A stretch of DNA of 7,473 bases, taken from assembly GCA_012719335.1 (NCBI GenBank), contig JAAYAO010000439.1, forward strand, positions 1 through 7,473. The letters are read 5' to 3'. The position numbers and the translations under genes were made by a program. Positions 1-6,452 of the stretch are shown in pieces. Within the stretch, counting starts at the first letter, position 1; every line of letters starts with the position of its first letter. The stretch comes from Propionibacterium sp. GTDB taxonomy: Bacteria; Actinomycetota; Actinomycetes; Propionibacteriales; Propionibacteriaceae. A model generated the notes under the pieces. The model was not told the DNA's origin, searched no databases, and saw only the letters and a program-made list of their open reading frames with translations.

Positions 1-1279
1 CAACCCGCAACCCCGAGCCGCCCGAGACGGTGCCCCAGATGTTGGTCGCCAGCCCGGCCTTCTTGGTGCCGGCGGTCGCCGCGACGATCTCCATGTTGTT
101 CGTCCGCGCCAGGGTCACCGTCGGGCTGATCGCCGTACCGTTCGGCAGCGTGGCGACCACCCGGTAGGAGTACACCCCCGGCATGTCGGCCCCGTGGGTC
201 AGCGCCAGGGCGTAGAACCCGTTCGCCCCCGTGGTGCCCTTCTGCGAGGTTGTCCACCGACCGTCCACCAGGGCCTGCACCTCGACGGGCACGCCGGAAC
301 CGGCCGAGACCGTGCCCCACACGTTCGACAGCAGGCCGGTTTCCTTCGTGCCGGCGGTTGCCGCGGTCACGGTGACCGGGGTGGCGGAGTAGCTGCTCTG
401 GTAGGTCCGGAGCTGGGTGCGCAGGCTGCCCATCTGGTTGTAGATGTACCGGCCGGGGCAGGCGGTGGCCGAGGAGTCGCGATGCCCCGAGATCGACGGG
501 AAGCTCTGACCGGTGGACGTGGTCAGGGTGGCGTGGGTGTTCACCTTGTGCAGGCTCATCTTCCAACCCGACACCCTGGCGATGGTGTCCATCGCGACGG
601 CCGGCGGTTGCACGGTGTCGTAGTTGCCCATCAGCGAGATGCCGAAGGTGAGGTGGTTCGCACCGTAGGCGTGCGCCCCCTGCACCGCCCTGGTCAGGCC
701 GCCGTAACGCCCCTCCCAGGCTCGTCCGTACTTGTCGACGAGCACGTTGTAGCCGATGTCGCTCCACCCCAGGGTTTGGGTGTGGTAGCTGTAAATGCCG
801 CGGATGATGCCGGGCACCTGCTCGCGGGTGTAGCTGTTGGAGCCGGCGGTGTGGTGGATCACCACACCCTGCACCCGGGCATAGGTCGGGGCCGAACCGC
901 GCAGCGACTCGTTGGCACCCCAGTCCTTGCGGGAGTAGATCACCGGGGCTCCGGTGCTGCTGGTGGTGGCCATCGCGTCGGCGGTCGCCATCCGGGGGTC
1001 GACCATGGTCAGGCTGGGGGTGATGCTGGTGGTCGAGACGGTCGCGACCTGGACGGTGGTGGCCGACGTCAGCACGATCGGGTCGGTGCCGTTGGTGCTC
1101 GATTCGGGCGATTCCGGGGCCAGGTCGAGGCTCTCCCAGGCGGTGGTGTCACCTCCGGTGCTGGTGCGCAGGAAGACCTCGACGTCCTCCTCCGGTTCGG
1201 CCCAGGAGATCCCGGCCACGGTGACGTCCTGTTCGGTCTCCAGGGTGGCCACCTGCACGGTGCGGCCGTCGGTGTTCAC
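1..1279 (-). CDS. N-acetylmuramoyl-L-alanine amidase (PGRP/amidase_2 fold), catalytic and repeat part; 3' end off window
   Basis: This frame is open from a GTG at 1279 to the window edge (426 residues, no stop). Peptidoglycan amidases of this family cut the bond between N-acetylmuramic acid and L-Ala of the stem peptide, outside the membrane. Residues about 1-95 form a beta-rich domain that often precedes the catalytic domain in actinobacterial amidases. Residues about 111-290 are the catalytic domain: it opens with RKDWGA (117-122), and the predicted zinc ligands are His142 (VVIHHTAG), His266 (GHRD) and Cys274 (ACPG), with Tyr177 (DIGYNV) as the likely catalytic tyrosine. All key residues are present, so the domain looks active. 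Tandem 94-residue beta-sandwich repeats follow from residue 306. The frame has no signal peptide of its own. The secreted N-terminus lies in the frame ending at 1276, so this is most likely the rest of the same gene after a frameshift. GTG 1279 is only the first possible start: its GGAGGG (1295-1300) lies 15 bases away, which is too far to be convincing. Confidence 0.9.
   Translation of the reverse strand, partial: MNTDGRTVQVATLETEQDVTVAGISWAEPEEDVEVFLRTSTGGDTTAWESLDLAPESPESSTNGTDPIVLTSATTVQVATVSTTSITPSLTMVDPRMATADAMATTSSTGAPVIYSRKDWGANESLRGSAPTYARVQGVVIHHTAGSNSYTREQVPGIIRGIYSYHTQTLGWSDIGYNVLVDKYGRAWEGRYGGLTRAVQGAHAYGANHLTFGISLMGNYDTVQPPAVAMDTIARVSGWKMSLHKVNTHATLTTSTGQSFPSISGHRDSSATACPGRYIYNQMGSLRTQLRTYQSSYSATPVTVTAATAGTKETGLLSNVWGTVSAGSGVPVEVQALVDGRWTTSQKGTTGANGFYALALTHGADMPGVYSYRVVATLPNGTAISPTVTLARTNNMEIVAATAGTKKAGLATNIWGTVSGGSGLRV
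2..364 (-). repeat. Tandem 94-residue repeats at the C-terminus of the amidase
   Basis: Two copies in the same frame are spaced by exactly 282 bases (94 codons). Copy 1 covers 83-364 and copy 2 starts at 82 and runs off the window. Both begin AATAGTK, followed by a variable stretch and then WGTVS.GSG (NVWGTVSAGSG in copy 1, NIWGTVSGGSG in copy 2). Copy 1 continues with an alternating hydrophobic pattern and VDGRW, typical of a beta-sandwich. Such domains are common in secreted Propionibacteriales proteins and probably bind or space the enzyme from the wall; this role is inferred. More copies may follow outside the window. Confidence 0.85.
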
Positions 1280-1965
1280 GCCGGCAGGTCGAGGCCCTCC
1301 GCATCGGGTGCGGCCAACGGATCGTCGGGGTGGGCCGGGGAGCTCGGCTCCGGCGATTGCGGTGCCGGCGCCTCGGTCTCGGGGGCCGCGGAGGTTTCGG
1401 GAGCGGACGGGGTGGGTTCCGGTTCGGGGCTGGCGGCGTTCTCGGCCGGTGCCGCCGGCTCGGTGCTGGTCTCGTCGGACGTCGACCGCTGCTGCGGGGC
1501 ATCCCCCGGCGCGGTCTCGGTCGGCTCGGCCGGCGCGGTCTCGGTCGGTACGTTCTCGGTCGGTACGTTCTCGGCCGGTGCGTCCTCGGTCGGCGCCGCG
1601 GTTTCGGCCGGTGCCGCGGTTTCGGCCGGGGCTGCGTCCTCGGTCGGCGCCGCCGTTTCGGCCGGTGCTGCGGTTTCGGCCTCGGCGGGCTCGGTCGCAT
1701 CGGGGGTGGCCGTGGTGGCCGGGCTGGGTGTCGGGGAATCCGACTCCTGCGGGAGTTCGGTCAGGTCGACCTCGGTGGACGATGTCTGCACCGGCCGGGC
1801 CTCGTCGATGACCTGGGTCGGCTCAGCGGCGGCCGCTCCCCGGGAGGTGTCCACCGGCGCATCGTCGCCGCCCGGGTCCGCGTGGGCCGTCGGCACCATT
1901 CCGGTGATCGCCAGCGCCAACGACACCACCACTGCCATGAACACCGAGACTGAACGCACGCGCAT
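1276..1965 (-). CDS. Secreted Ala/Pro/Thr/Glu-rich N-terminal part of the amidase (frameshifted from the catalytic part)
   Basis: This is a 229-residue frame ending in TGA. Residues 1-29 are a clear Sec signal peptide: MRVR, then a hydrophobic core, then a THA-type site with likely cleavage after TAHA (29/30). The rest is low-complexity and acidic, rich in Ala, Pro, Thr, Glu and Ser, with no folded domain I can recognise. It probably acts as an extended linker crossing the cell wall. Its last residues (EGLDLPA) run straight into the next frame: adding one base just before the stop gives EGLDLAGVNTDGRT, a smooth join to the amidase's beta-rich domain. A secreted linker without an enzyme next to an enzyme without a signal makes little sense, so I read this as one gene broken by a recent one-base indel or an assembly error. 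True coupled translation through the GTGA overlap is less likely. The start is well supported by AGGAGGGG (1972-1979), six bases before the ATG. Confidence 0.8.
   Translation of the reverse strand: MRVRSVSVFMAVVVSLALAITGMVPTAHADPGGDDAPVDTSRGAAAAEPTQVIDEARPVQTSSTEVDLTELPQESDSPTPSPATTATPDATEPAEAETAAPAETAAPTEDAAPAETAAPAETAAPTEDAPAENVPTENVPTETAPAEPTETAPGDAPQQRSTSDETSTEPAAPAENAASPEPEPTPSAPETSAAPETEAPAPQSPEPSSPAHPDDPLAAPDAEGLDLPA
1507..1686 (-). repeat. Short tandem repeat encoding the AAPAET/AAPTED linker
   Basis: Residues about 94-153 of the amidase N-terminal frame are built first from 18-base (six-residue) units, AAPAET and AAPTED alternating, then from 15-base (five-residue) units, APAEN, VPTEN and VPTET. 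The DNA copies are near-identical, including two adjacent copies of TCGGTCGGTACGTTC on the plus strand (about 1550-1575). Such tracts are prone to slippage and copy-number change. The encoded chain is acidic and Pro-rich, hence extended. Confidence 0.85.
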
Positions 1966-2166
1966 GCCCGACCCCTCCTGCTTGGTTCAGCAACGAGGTT
2001 AAGCAGAACTCGAGGCCACTCCAATGCACTCTGGACCCAAAGTTCACTGTCGTCCCTTTAGTAACACTTTGTATTCACTGCTACCGACCCCTTCCCACGC
2101 CGACAAAGCTGCCGCTCAACGGGAGTCCCCGCACCGGATGCCCGGCGGATCGCCCACGATGCCGCC
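1966..2166. promoter_or_regulatory. Divergent intergenic region between the amidase and SDR genes
   Basis: This is a 201-base non-coding spacer. It must carry the promoters of both divergent genes. Around 2054-2080 lies an AT-rich island (TTTAGTAACACTTTGTATTC) that stands out from the GC-rich surroundings and is the most likely promoter or operator area. The heptamer TTCACTG occurs twice (2043-2049 and 2074-2080), 31 bases apart. I cannot assign -35 and -10 boxes with confidence on either strand. Confidence 0.4.
1972..1979 (-). promoter_or_regulatory. Strong Shine-Dalgarno site of the amidase gene
   Basis: On the minus strand AGGAGGGG ends six bases before ATG 1965. It fixes the start immediately ahead of the signal peptide. 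Confidence 0.85.
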
Positions 2167-2943
2167 ATGACGAGCTTTCCGCTGCCCAATCTGAACTACG
2201 ACCTCACCGGTGAGGTGGCCCTGGTGACCGGCGCCACCGCCGGTCTCGGCCGGCGCTTCGCCAAGACCCTGGCCGCGGCCGGGGCCCGGGTGGCGGTGGC
2301 CGGACGCCGGGCCGAACGACTCGCCGAGCTGGTCGACGAGATCGCCGCCGACGGCGGTACCGCCCTGGCGGTGCAGTTGGACGTCACCGACGCCGAGGCG
2401 ATCAGCGCCGCCCTGGCCACGGTCGAGCAGGAGTTGGGCCTGATCACCATCCTGGTGAACAACGCCGGCACCCCCGATGCCAAGCGGGCCCACAAGATGA
2501 GCGTGGAACTGGTCGACACCGTGCTCGGCACCAACCTGCGCGGCCCCTGGCTGTTGGCCACCGGGGTGGGCAGGCGGTTGATCGAGGAGGAGCGCGCGGG
2601 GCGGATCGTGAACATCTCCTCCATGGGCGCCTTCTACACCAGCGGTTCGGGAGCCGCCCTGTACGCCACCACCAAGGGCGCGATCAACCGGATGACCGAG
2701 GCGCTCGCGGTCGAATGGGCCTCGCGCAATATCAACGTGAACGCGATCGCGCCGGGCTCGTTCCGCTCCGAGATGATGGACGGCATGATCGAGCGGGTCG
2801 GCGATTTCTCCGACACCTTCCCGCGCAAGCGCTGGGGTGACCCGGCCCAGTTGGACAGCACCCTGCTGTACCTGACCTCCCCGGCCTCCGACTGTGTCAC
2901 CGGCACGGTGATCAAGGTCGACGACGGGCAGCTCCCCCGCTGA
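2167..2943 (+). CDS. SDR family NAD(P)-dependent oxidoreductase (classical, FabG-like)
   Basis: This 258-residue protein has the normal length of a classical short-chain dehydrogenase. The family interconverts alcohols and ketones with NAD(P)(H) in the cytoplasm, usually as tetramers. The Rossmann glycine motif TGATAGLG is at 21-28. GRR (46-48) after the second strand, in place of an acidic residue, suggests a preference for NADPH. NNAG is at 98-101. The catalytic set is complete: Asn123 (TNLRG), Ser151 (NISS), Tyr166 and Lys170 (YATTK). The Ser-Tyr spacing is about two residues longer than in FabG. The C-terminal VDDGQ matches the usual VDGG end. The substrate cannot be read from the sequence; given the acyl-CoA dehydrogenases nearby, a hydroxyacyl-CoA or a hydroxysteroid-like alcohol is plausible. 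No clear Shine-Dalgarno lies within 15 bases of the ATG, so translation may be weak or leaderless. It stands alone on its strand and is convergent with the LLM gene. Confidence 0.92.
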   Translation: MTSFPLPNLNYDLTGEVALVTGATAGLGRRFAKTLAAAGARVAVAGRRAERLAELVDEIAADGGTALAVQLDVTDAEAISAALATVEQELGLITILVNNAGTPDAKRAHKMSVELVDTVLGTNLRGPWLLATGVGRRLIEEERAGRIVNISSMGAFYTSGSGAALYATTKGAINRMTEALAVEWASRNINVNAIAPGSFRSEMMDGMIERVGDFSDTFPRKRWGDPAQLDSTLLYLTSPASDCVTGTVIKVDDGQLPR

Positions 2944-2956
2944 TCCGGGATCACCC

Positions 2957-2970
2957 GCCCGGGCTCGGGC
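2957..2970. terminator. Possible small hairpin between convergent genes
   Basis: GCCCG (2957-2961) and CGGGC (2966-2970) form a 5-bp stem with a 4-base loop in the 28-base gap between two convergent stop codons. There is no U-tract and the stem is short, so this is weak; the position is the main argument. Confidence 0.25.
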
Positions 2971-2971
2971 C

Positions 2972-3991
2972 TCAGCCCAGTTCCGCCACCAGCCGCATGG
3001 TCGCCTCGTTCGGGGTGACCAGCATGGTGGTCAGCAAGGACTCATCCCAGGCCCCGAACTCGGAGAGAATCTTGTCCTTCGGCCCGATCAGGGCCACCTG
3101 CTCGGCCATCGACGTCGGCACGGCCGCGGCCGCCTCGTCCTTGCGACCGGTCAGGTAAAGCTCCTGGATCTTCTCGCACTCGGCGGCGAACCCCATCCGC
3201 ACGAAGGCGTCGTAGTGGAAGTTCGCCCCGGGGGCACCCATGCCCCCGATGTACAGCGCCAGGGAGGGCCGCAACCGGTCGGCGGCGGTCTCCACGTCAT
3301 CGGCCACGATCACCGACACCGGTGCGGCGATCTCGAAGCTGTCGGGGGTGCTGTGCGCCCCCTCCCGGGCGAAACCCTTGGCCAGGGCGTCGCGGTAGTG
3401 CTGGTCGTTGTAGGGCGAGTAGAACAGCGGCAGCCAGCCGTCGGCCAGTTCGGCGGCCAGGGCGACGTTCTTGGGGCCCTCGGCGGCCAGCATGATCGGA
3501 ATGTCGGGACGCTGCGGGTGCAGGGTCGAACGCAGCGATTTGCCCAGACCCGTCCCACCCTCGTAGGGCAGTTGGTAGAACTCCCCGGAGAAGGCGACCC
3601 GTTCCCGGGCGAAGGCCTGCCGCAGAATTGTGATGTACTCGCGGGTGCGGGCCAGCGGCTTGGGGAACGGTTGCCCGTACCACCCCTCCACCACCTGCGG
3701 GCCCGACACGCCCAGCCCCAGGATGAACCGGCCCTCGCTGAGATGATCCATCGTCATCGCCGCCATCGCGGTGGCGACCGGGGTGCGCGCCGACATCTGG
3801 ATGATCGAGGTGCCCAGCTTGACGGTGCTGGTGCTCGCCCCCAGCCAGGCCAGCGGGGTGAGTGCATCCGATCCGTAGGCCTCGGCGGTCCAGACCGAAT
3901 CGAATGCGAGTTCCTCGGCCAGGGCGACCAACTGCGCGTGGTCGGCCGGTTTGGCCGATCCCCAATAGCCCAACGAGAGCCCGAACTTCAT
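2972..3991 (-). CDS. LLM class F420-dependent oxidoreductase (Rv3520c-like)
   Basis: This 339-residue protein has a luciferase-like monooxygenase TIM barrel. Such actinobacterial enzymes use coenzyme F420, less often FMN, for hydride transfer or oxygenation. From the N-terminus it shows MKFGLSLGYWG, WTAEAYGSDALTPLAW (34-49), LGTSIIQMSARTP (59-71), the barrel segment DHLSEGRFILGLGVSGPQ (82-99) with EGWYGQPFPKP following, and AAEGPKNVALAAELADGW. From memory this pattern is very close to mycobacterial Rv3520c and its family. Rv3520c lies in the cholesterol-catabolism region, but its substrate is not settled. I chose the ATG at 3991 because AGAAGG (4000-4005) lies eight bases upstream; a GTG ten codons earlier (4021) has no such site. 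The gene is divergent from the acyl-CoA dehydrogenase operon and shares its spacer, so joint regulation is likely. F420 rather than FMN is inferred from family resemblance. Confidence 0.9.
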   Translation of the reverse strand: MKFGLSLGYWGSAKPADHAQLVALAEELAFDSVWTAEAYGSDALTPLAWLGASTSTVKLGTSIIQMSARTPVATAMAAMTMDHLSEGRFILGLGVSGPQVVEGWYGQPFPKPLARTREYITILRQAFARERVAFSGEFYQLPYEGGTGLGKSLRSTLHPQRPDIPIMLAAEGPKNVALAAELADGWLPLFYSPYNDQHYRDALAKGFAREGAHSTPDSFEIAAPVSVIVADDVETAADRLRPSLALYIGGMGAPGANFHYDAFVRMGFAAECEKIQELYLTGRKDEAAAAVPTSMAEQVALIGPKDKILSEFGAWDESLLTTMLVTPNEATMRLVAELG

Positions 3992-4066
3992 CTTTGCCGC
4001 CTTCTGGTGGGTGAGAAACACGATTGCCAGCCACAGTGCTTGTTGAAAGCTTGTGCCGGCGGCCGG

Positions 4067-4082
4067 TCACGTCCACACGTGA
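4067..4082. promoter_or_regulatory. Candidate operator: inverted repeat TCACGT-N4-ACGTGA
   Basis: The arms TCACGT (4067-4072) and ACGTGA (4077-4082) are perfect reverse complements around CCAC. CCGG also flanks both sides (4063-4066, and 4085-4088 after a two-base offset). A 16-base dyad in the middle of a divergent catabolic promoter fits a dimeric TetR- or GntR-type repressor. No regulator gene is in the window and the motif is not the KstR consensus as I know it. Confidence 0.45.
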
Positions 4083-4110
4083 TCCCGGTTACCAACCAGC
4101 GTAGAGGTGT

Positions 4111-4117
4111 GGAGGAG
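4111..4117 (+). promoter_or_regulatory. Shine-Dalgarno site that sets the start of the first acyl-CoA dehydrogenase
   Basis: GGAGGAG lies seven bases before ATG 4125. It overlaps the region just after a GTG at 4107, so that upstream GTG is not the start. Confidence 0.85.
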
Positions 4118-4124
4118 ACCGCAG

Positions 4125-5318
4125 ATGACGGACCCGATTATCGCGGAGCGGGTGAACGCATTCGTGGCCGGCCTCGGTGGCATCGACGCGGTGCGTGAGC
4201 TCTCCCAGGTGGAGATCCTGGGGGCCCGCTACGACGCCGGCCTGGCCTGGGTGCATCACCCCGAGGGCCTGGGCGGCTACGACGGCGACCAAACCGACCA
4301 GGCTCTGGTCGAGGCCGCGTTGATCGAGGCGGGGGTGCCCGAACCCGACCCCTTCCGCAACCCGTTGGGTACCGGCACGATCATCCCCACCCTGTTGCAG
4401 CACTCCCCCCGCGAGCTGTGCGAACAACTCTTCAAGCGCGCCTGGACCGGTGAGGAGATCTGGTGCCAGCTGTTCAGTGAGCCGGGTGCGGGCTCCGACC
4501 TGGCCGGTCTGGGCTGCCGGGCGGTGCCCGAAACCCGCAACGGGGTCGAGGGCTGGCGGGTGAACGGGCAGAAGGTGTGGACGTCCTACGCGCACCGGGC
4601 CAAGTGGGGCCTGCTGCTCACCCGTTCGCACCCGGAACTGCCGAAGAACCAGGGCATCACGGTGTTCGTGATCGACATGGAGCAGGACGGGGTGGACGCC
4701 CGTCCGCTGCGCCAGGCCACCGGCGGTGCGGAGTTCAACGAGGTCTTCCTCAACGACGCCTGGGTGCCCGACTCCCAGCGGGTCGGTGAGGTCTGTGACG
4801 GCTGGAACGTCACCCGCACCACCCTGATGCACGAACGAATGGCCATCGGTGGCCGCTCCGACGGCCGGGAGGCCGGACGGATCGGAGTGCTGGCCAAGCG
4901 CTGGCGGGAGAACCCCGACCTGCACACCCCGGCGATGACCGACCGGGTGGTCGGCGCCTGGATCGATGTCGAGGTGGCCCGGATCGCCAATGAGCGGATC
5001 CGCCAGCTCGCCAAGCGTGGCCAGCCCGGCCTGGAGGGGTCGGGCGCCAAGGTGGTGTTCGCCGATGTGAACCAGAACGCCGCCCGGGTGCTGGCCCGGA
5101 TCGACCCGACCCAGACATTGCTGTTCGACGACTGGCAGGACGAACTGCAGTCCAGCGAGTTGCGTTGCTCCTCGTTCAGCTACCTGCGTTCCCGGGCCAA
5201 CTCGATCGAGGGTGGCACCACCGAGATCCTGCTCAGCCAGATCGCCGACCGGGTGCTGAAACTGCCCCGCGAGTACTCGATCGCCCGCGACACCCCGTGG
5301 AAGGACATCCCACGATGA
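4125..5318 (+). CDS. Acyl-CoA dehydrogenase, catalytic (alpha-like) subunit
   Basis: This 397-residue flavoprotein of the acyl-CoA dehydrogenase family should introduce a 2,3-double bond into an acyl-CoA and pass the electrons to electron-transfer flavoprotein. The N-terminal helical domain carries EGLGGYDG (47-54). The FAD/substrate motifs are WCQLFSEPGAGSD (113-125) and GQKVWTSYAH (148-157). The C-terminal motif is SIEGGTTEI (360-368), followed by RVLKLPRE. In the medium-chain enzyme the catalytic Glu lies in YEGT; aligned by eye, this protein has Gly at that exact position. The likely base is Glu237 in LMHERMAIGG, the position used by isovaleryl-CoA dehydrogenase and reported for mycobacterial FadE26 (ChsE4). 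It opens a three-gene operon and overlaps the next dehydrogenase by four bases. The closest known style is the FadE26/FadE28/FadE17 group working on steroid-like CoA esters. The substrate is unproven. Confidence 0.9.
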   Translation: MTDPIIAERVNAFVAGLGGIDAVRELSQVEILGARYDAGLAWVHHPEGLGGYDGDQTDQALVEAALIEAGVPEPDPFRNPLGTGTIIPTLLQHSPRELCEQLFKRAWTGEEIWCQLFSEPGAGSDLAGLGCRAVPETRNGVEGWRVNGQKVWTSYAHRAKWGLLLTRSHPELPKNQGITVFVIDMEQDGVDARPLRQATGGAEFNEVFLNDAWVPDSQRVGEVCDGWNVTRTTLMHERMAIGGRSDGREAGRIGVLAKRWRENPDLHTPAMTDRVVGAWIDVEVARIANERIRQLAKRGQPGLEGSGAKVVFADVNQNAARVLARIDPTQTLLFDDWQDELQSSELRCSSFSYLRSRANSIEGGTTEILLSQIADRVLKLPREYSIARDTPWKDIPR

Positions 5319-6445
5319 AGACCCCCGAACTCGACCTGCTGGAGAGCGCCGACCAGACCGAATTGCGTACCACCGTGCGCAAGGCGGTTGCCCACCGCTC
5401 CGCCGCCGACCCCGAGGGTGGGGTCGGTGACCCGTGGCGGTTCACCACCGCCGACCTGGGGTTGGCCGGGCTGGCCATCGCCGAGGAGCTGGACGGCGTG
5501 GGCCTGGGCGTCCGCGAGCTCGGCCTGGTGGCCGAGGAACTCGGCCGGGCCCTGGCCGCCCCCGCCTTCGTGACCTCGGCGGTCGTCGCCACCCGGGCCC
5601 TGGCCGGCTGCGCCGCCGACCCGGCCCGTGACGCCCTGCGGGGGTTGGCCGAAGGCGCCCGCACCGCGGTGCTGGTGGCGCCGGGGCCGACTGCGGCCAC
5701 CGAGGAGTACCCGGCGGCGGTGCAGGCCACCGGCGAGCAGGAACTGGCCCTGAACGGTGTGGTCGAGGTGGTGCCCGGTGCGGGCTGGGCGGACCTGTTC
5801 GTGGTGCCCGCCGTCCTCGACGGCCGGCCGGTGCTGGCCCTGGTCGACGGGGCCGAGCACGTCGGGGTCGAGGTCGAGGTGAGCATGGACCAGACCCGTC
5901 CGGTGGCCACCGTGACCCTCAGTGACACCGCGGCGGTCGCGATCGCCCGGGACGCCGAGGCCGAGGAGGCCCTCCGGGCCGCCCTCGATCTGGGGGCCGC
6001 GGTGCTGTGTGCCGAACGGGTCGGGATGATGGAGTGGGCGGTTGCCACGACCGCCGAGTACCTCGGCCAGCGCTACCAGTTCGGCCAGTTGATCGGCTCG
6101 TACCAGGCGCTGCGGCATGCCAATGCCCGAATGTGGATCGATGCCACCCAGGCCCGGGCGATCACCGCGCACGCGCTGGCCGCCCACGACGACGACCCGG
6201 CCGAACTGCCGATGGCGACCGGCCTGGCCGCCGCGTACACCGCCCAGCGGGCGGTGCTGACCATCGAACAGGCTCAGCAATTGCACGGCGGTATCGGTTT
6301 CGCCTGGGAGCACCCGTTGCATTGGTACCTGAAGCGGGCGATGGCCGATTCGGTGCTCTTCGGCACCGACGAGCAGCACCGCAACCGGGTGGGGGCGCTC
6401 ACCGACCTCGCCCCCGCCCCGATCCGCGCCGGCGCCACGATCTGA
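5315..6445 (+). CDS. Acyl-CoA dehydrogenase, partner (beta-like) subunit lacking the usual catalytic Glu
   Basis: This 376-residue acyl-CoA dehydrogenase homologue starts at ATG 5315, overlapping the previous stop as ATGA. GGAAGGA (5299-5305) precedes it by nine bases, so the two subunits are translationally coupled. The C-terminal half is typical: RYQFGQLIGSYQALRH (253-268) and QLHGGIGFAWEH (322-333), the FAD-contacting segments. The middle domain has no SEPGAGSD-type motif. At the position of the family's (E)GT motif it has Phe349-Gly-Thr, and I find no Glu at the isovaleryl-type position either. Known mycobacterial alpha2beta2 pairs (FadE28-FadE29, FadE26-FadE27) share one active site and FAD across the interface, with one subunit lacking the base. 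This protein fits that non-catalytic role. Alone it is probably inactive; that is inferred from alignment by eye. Frames extending upstream to 5165 are not real. Confidence 0.9.
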   Translation: MKTPELDLLESADQTELRTTVRKAVAHRSAADPEGGVGDPWRFTTADLGLAGLAIAEELDGVGLGVRELGLVAEELGRALAAPAFVTSAVVATRALAGCAADPARDALRGLAEGARTAVLVAPGPTAATEEYPAAVQATGEQELALNGVVEVVPGAGWADLFVVPAVLDGRPVLALVDGAEHVGVEVEVSMDQTRPVATVTLSDTAAVAIARDAEAEEALRAALDLGAAVLCAERVGMMEWAVATTAEYLGQRYQFGQLIGSYQALRHANARMWIDATQARAITAHALAAHDDDPAELPMATGLAAAYTAQRAVLTIEQAQQLHGGIGFAWEHPLHWYLKRAMADSVLFGTDEQHRNRVGALTDLAPAPIRAGATI

Positions 6446-6452
6446 GGACCCG

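Larger units (their letters stand above)
3992..4124. promoter_or_regulatory. Divergent promoter region between the LLM gene and the acyl-CoA dehydrogenase operon
   Basis: This 133-base spacer separates two divergent catabolic transcription units. It holds the inverted repeat at 4067-4082 and a somewhat AT-richer patch around 4036-4053 (GCTTGTTGAAAGCTTGTG). I cannot identify convincing -35/-10 pairs. The arrangement suits one repressor controlling both sides. Confidence 0.4.

Noticed and set aside
1270..1300. Canonical programmed -1 frameshift site
   Set aside because: No X-XXY-YYZ slippery heptamer is present before the stop, so an indel or sequence error is the simpler reading.
194..2002. 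A 602-residue plus-strand open frame covering the amidase region
   Set aside because: It is a Gly/Arg/Val-rich shadow of the minus-strand gene in high-GC DNA. The minus frames contain a signal peptide and the full zinc amidase motif set.
3992..4021. GTG at 4021 as the start of the LLM oxidoreductase
   Set aside because: The ten added residues match nothing in the family, while ATG 3991 has AGAAGG eight bases upstream and begins with the conserved MKFGLSLGYWG.
4107..4124. GTG at 4107 as the start of the first acyl-CoA dehydrogenase
   Set aside because: The GTG immediately precedes the GGAGGAG site that serves ATG 4125, so the extra six codons would translate the ribosome-binding site.
5165..5314. 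Upstream extension of the second acyl-CoA dehydrogenase to 5165
   Set aside because: It overlaps the conserved C-terminus of the first dehydrogenase in another frame; the ATGA junction at 5315 is the natural start.
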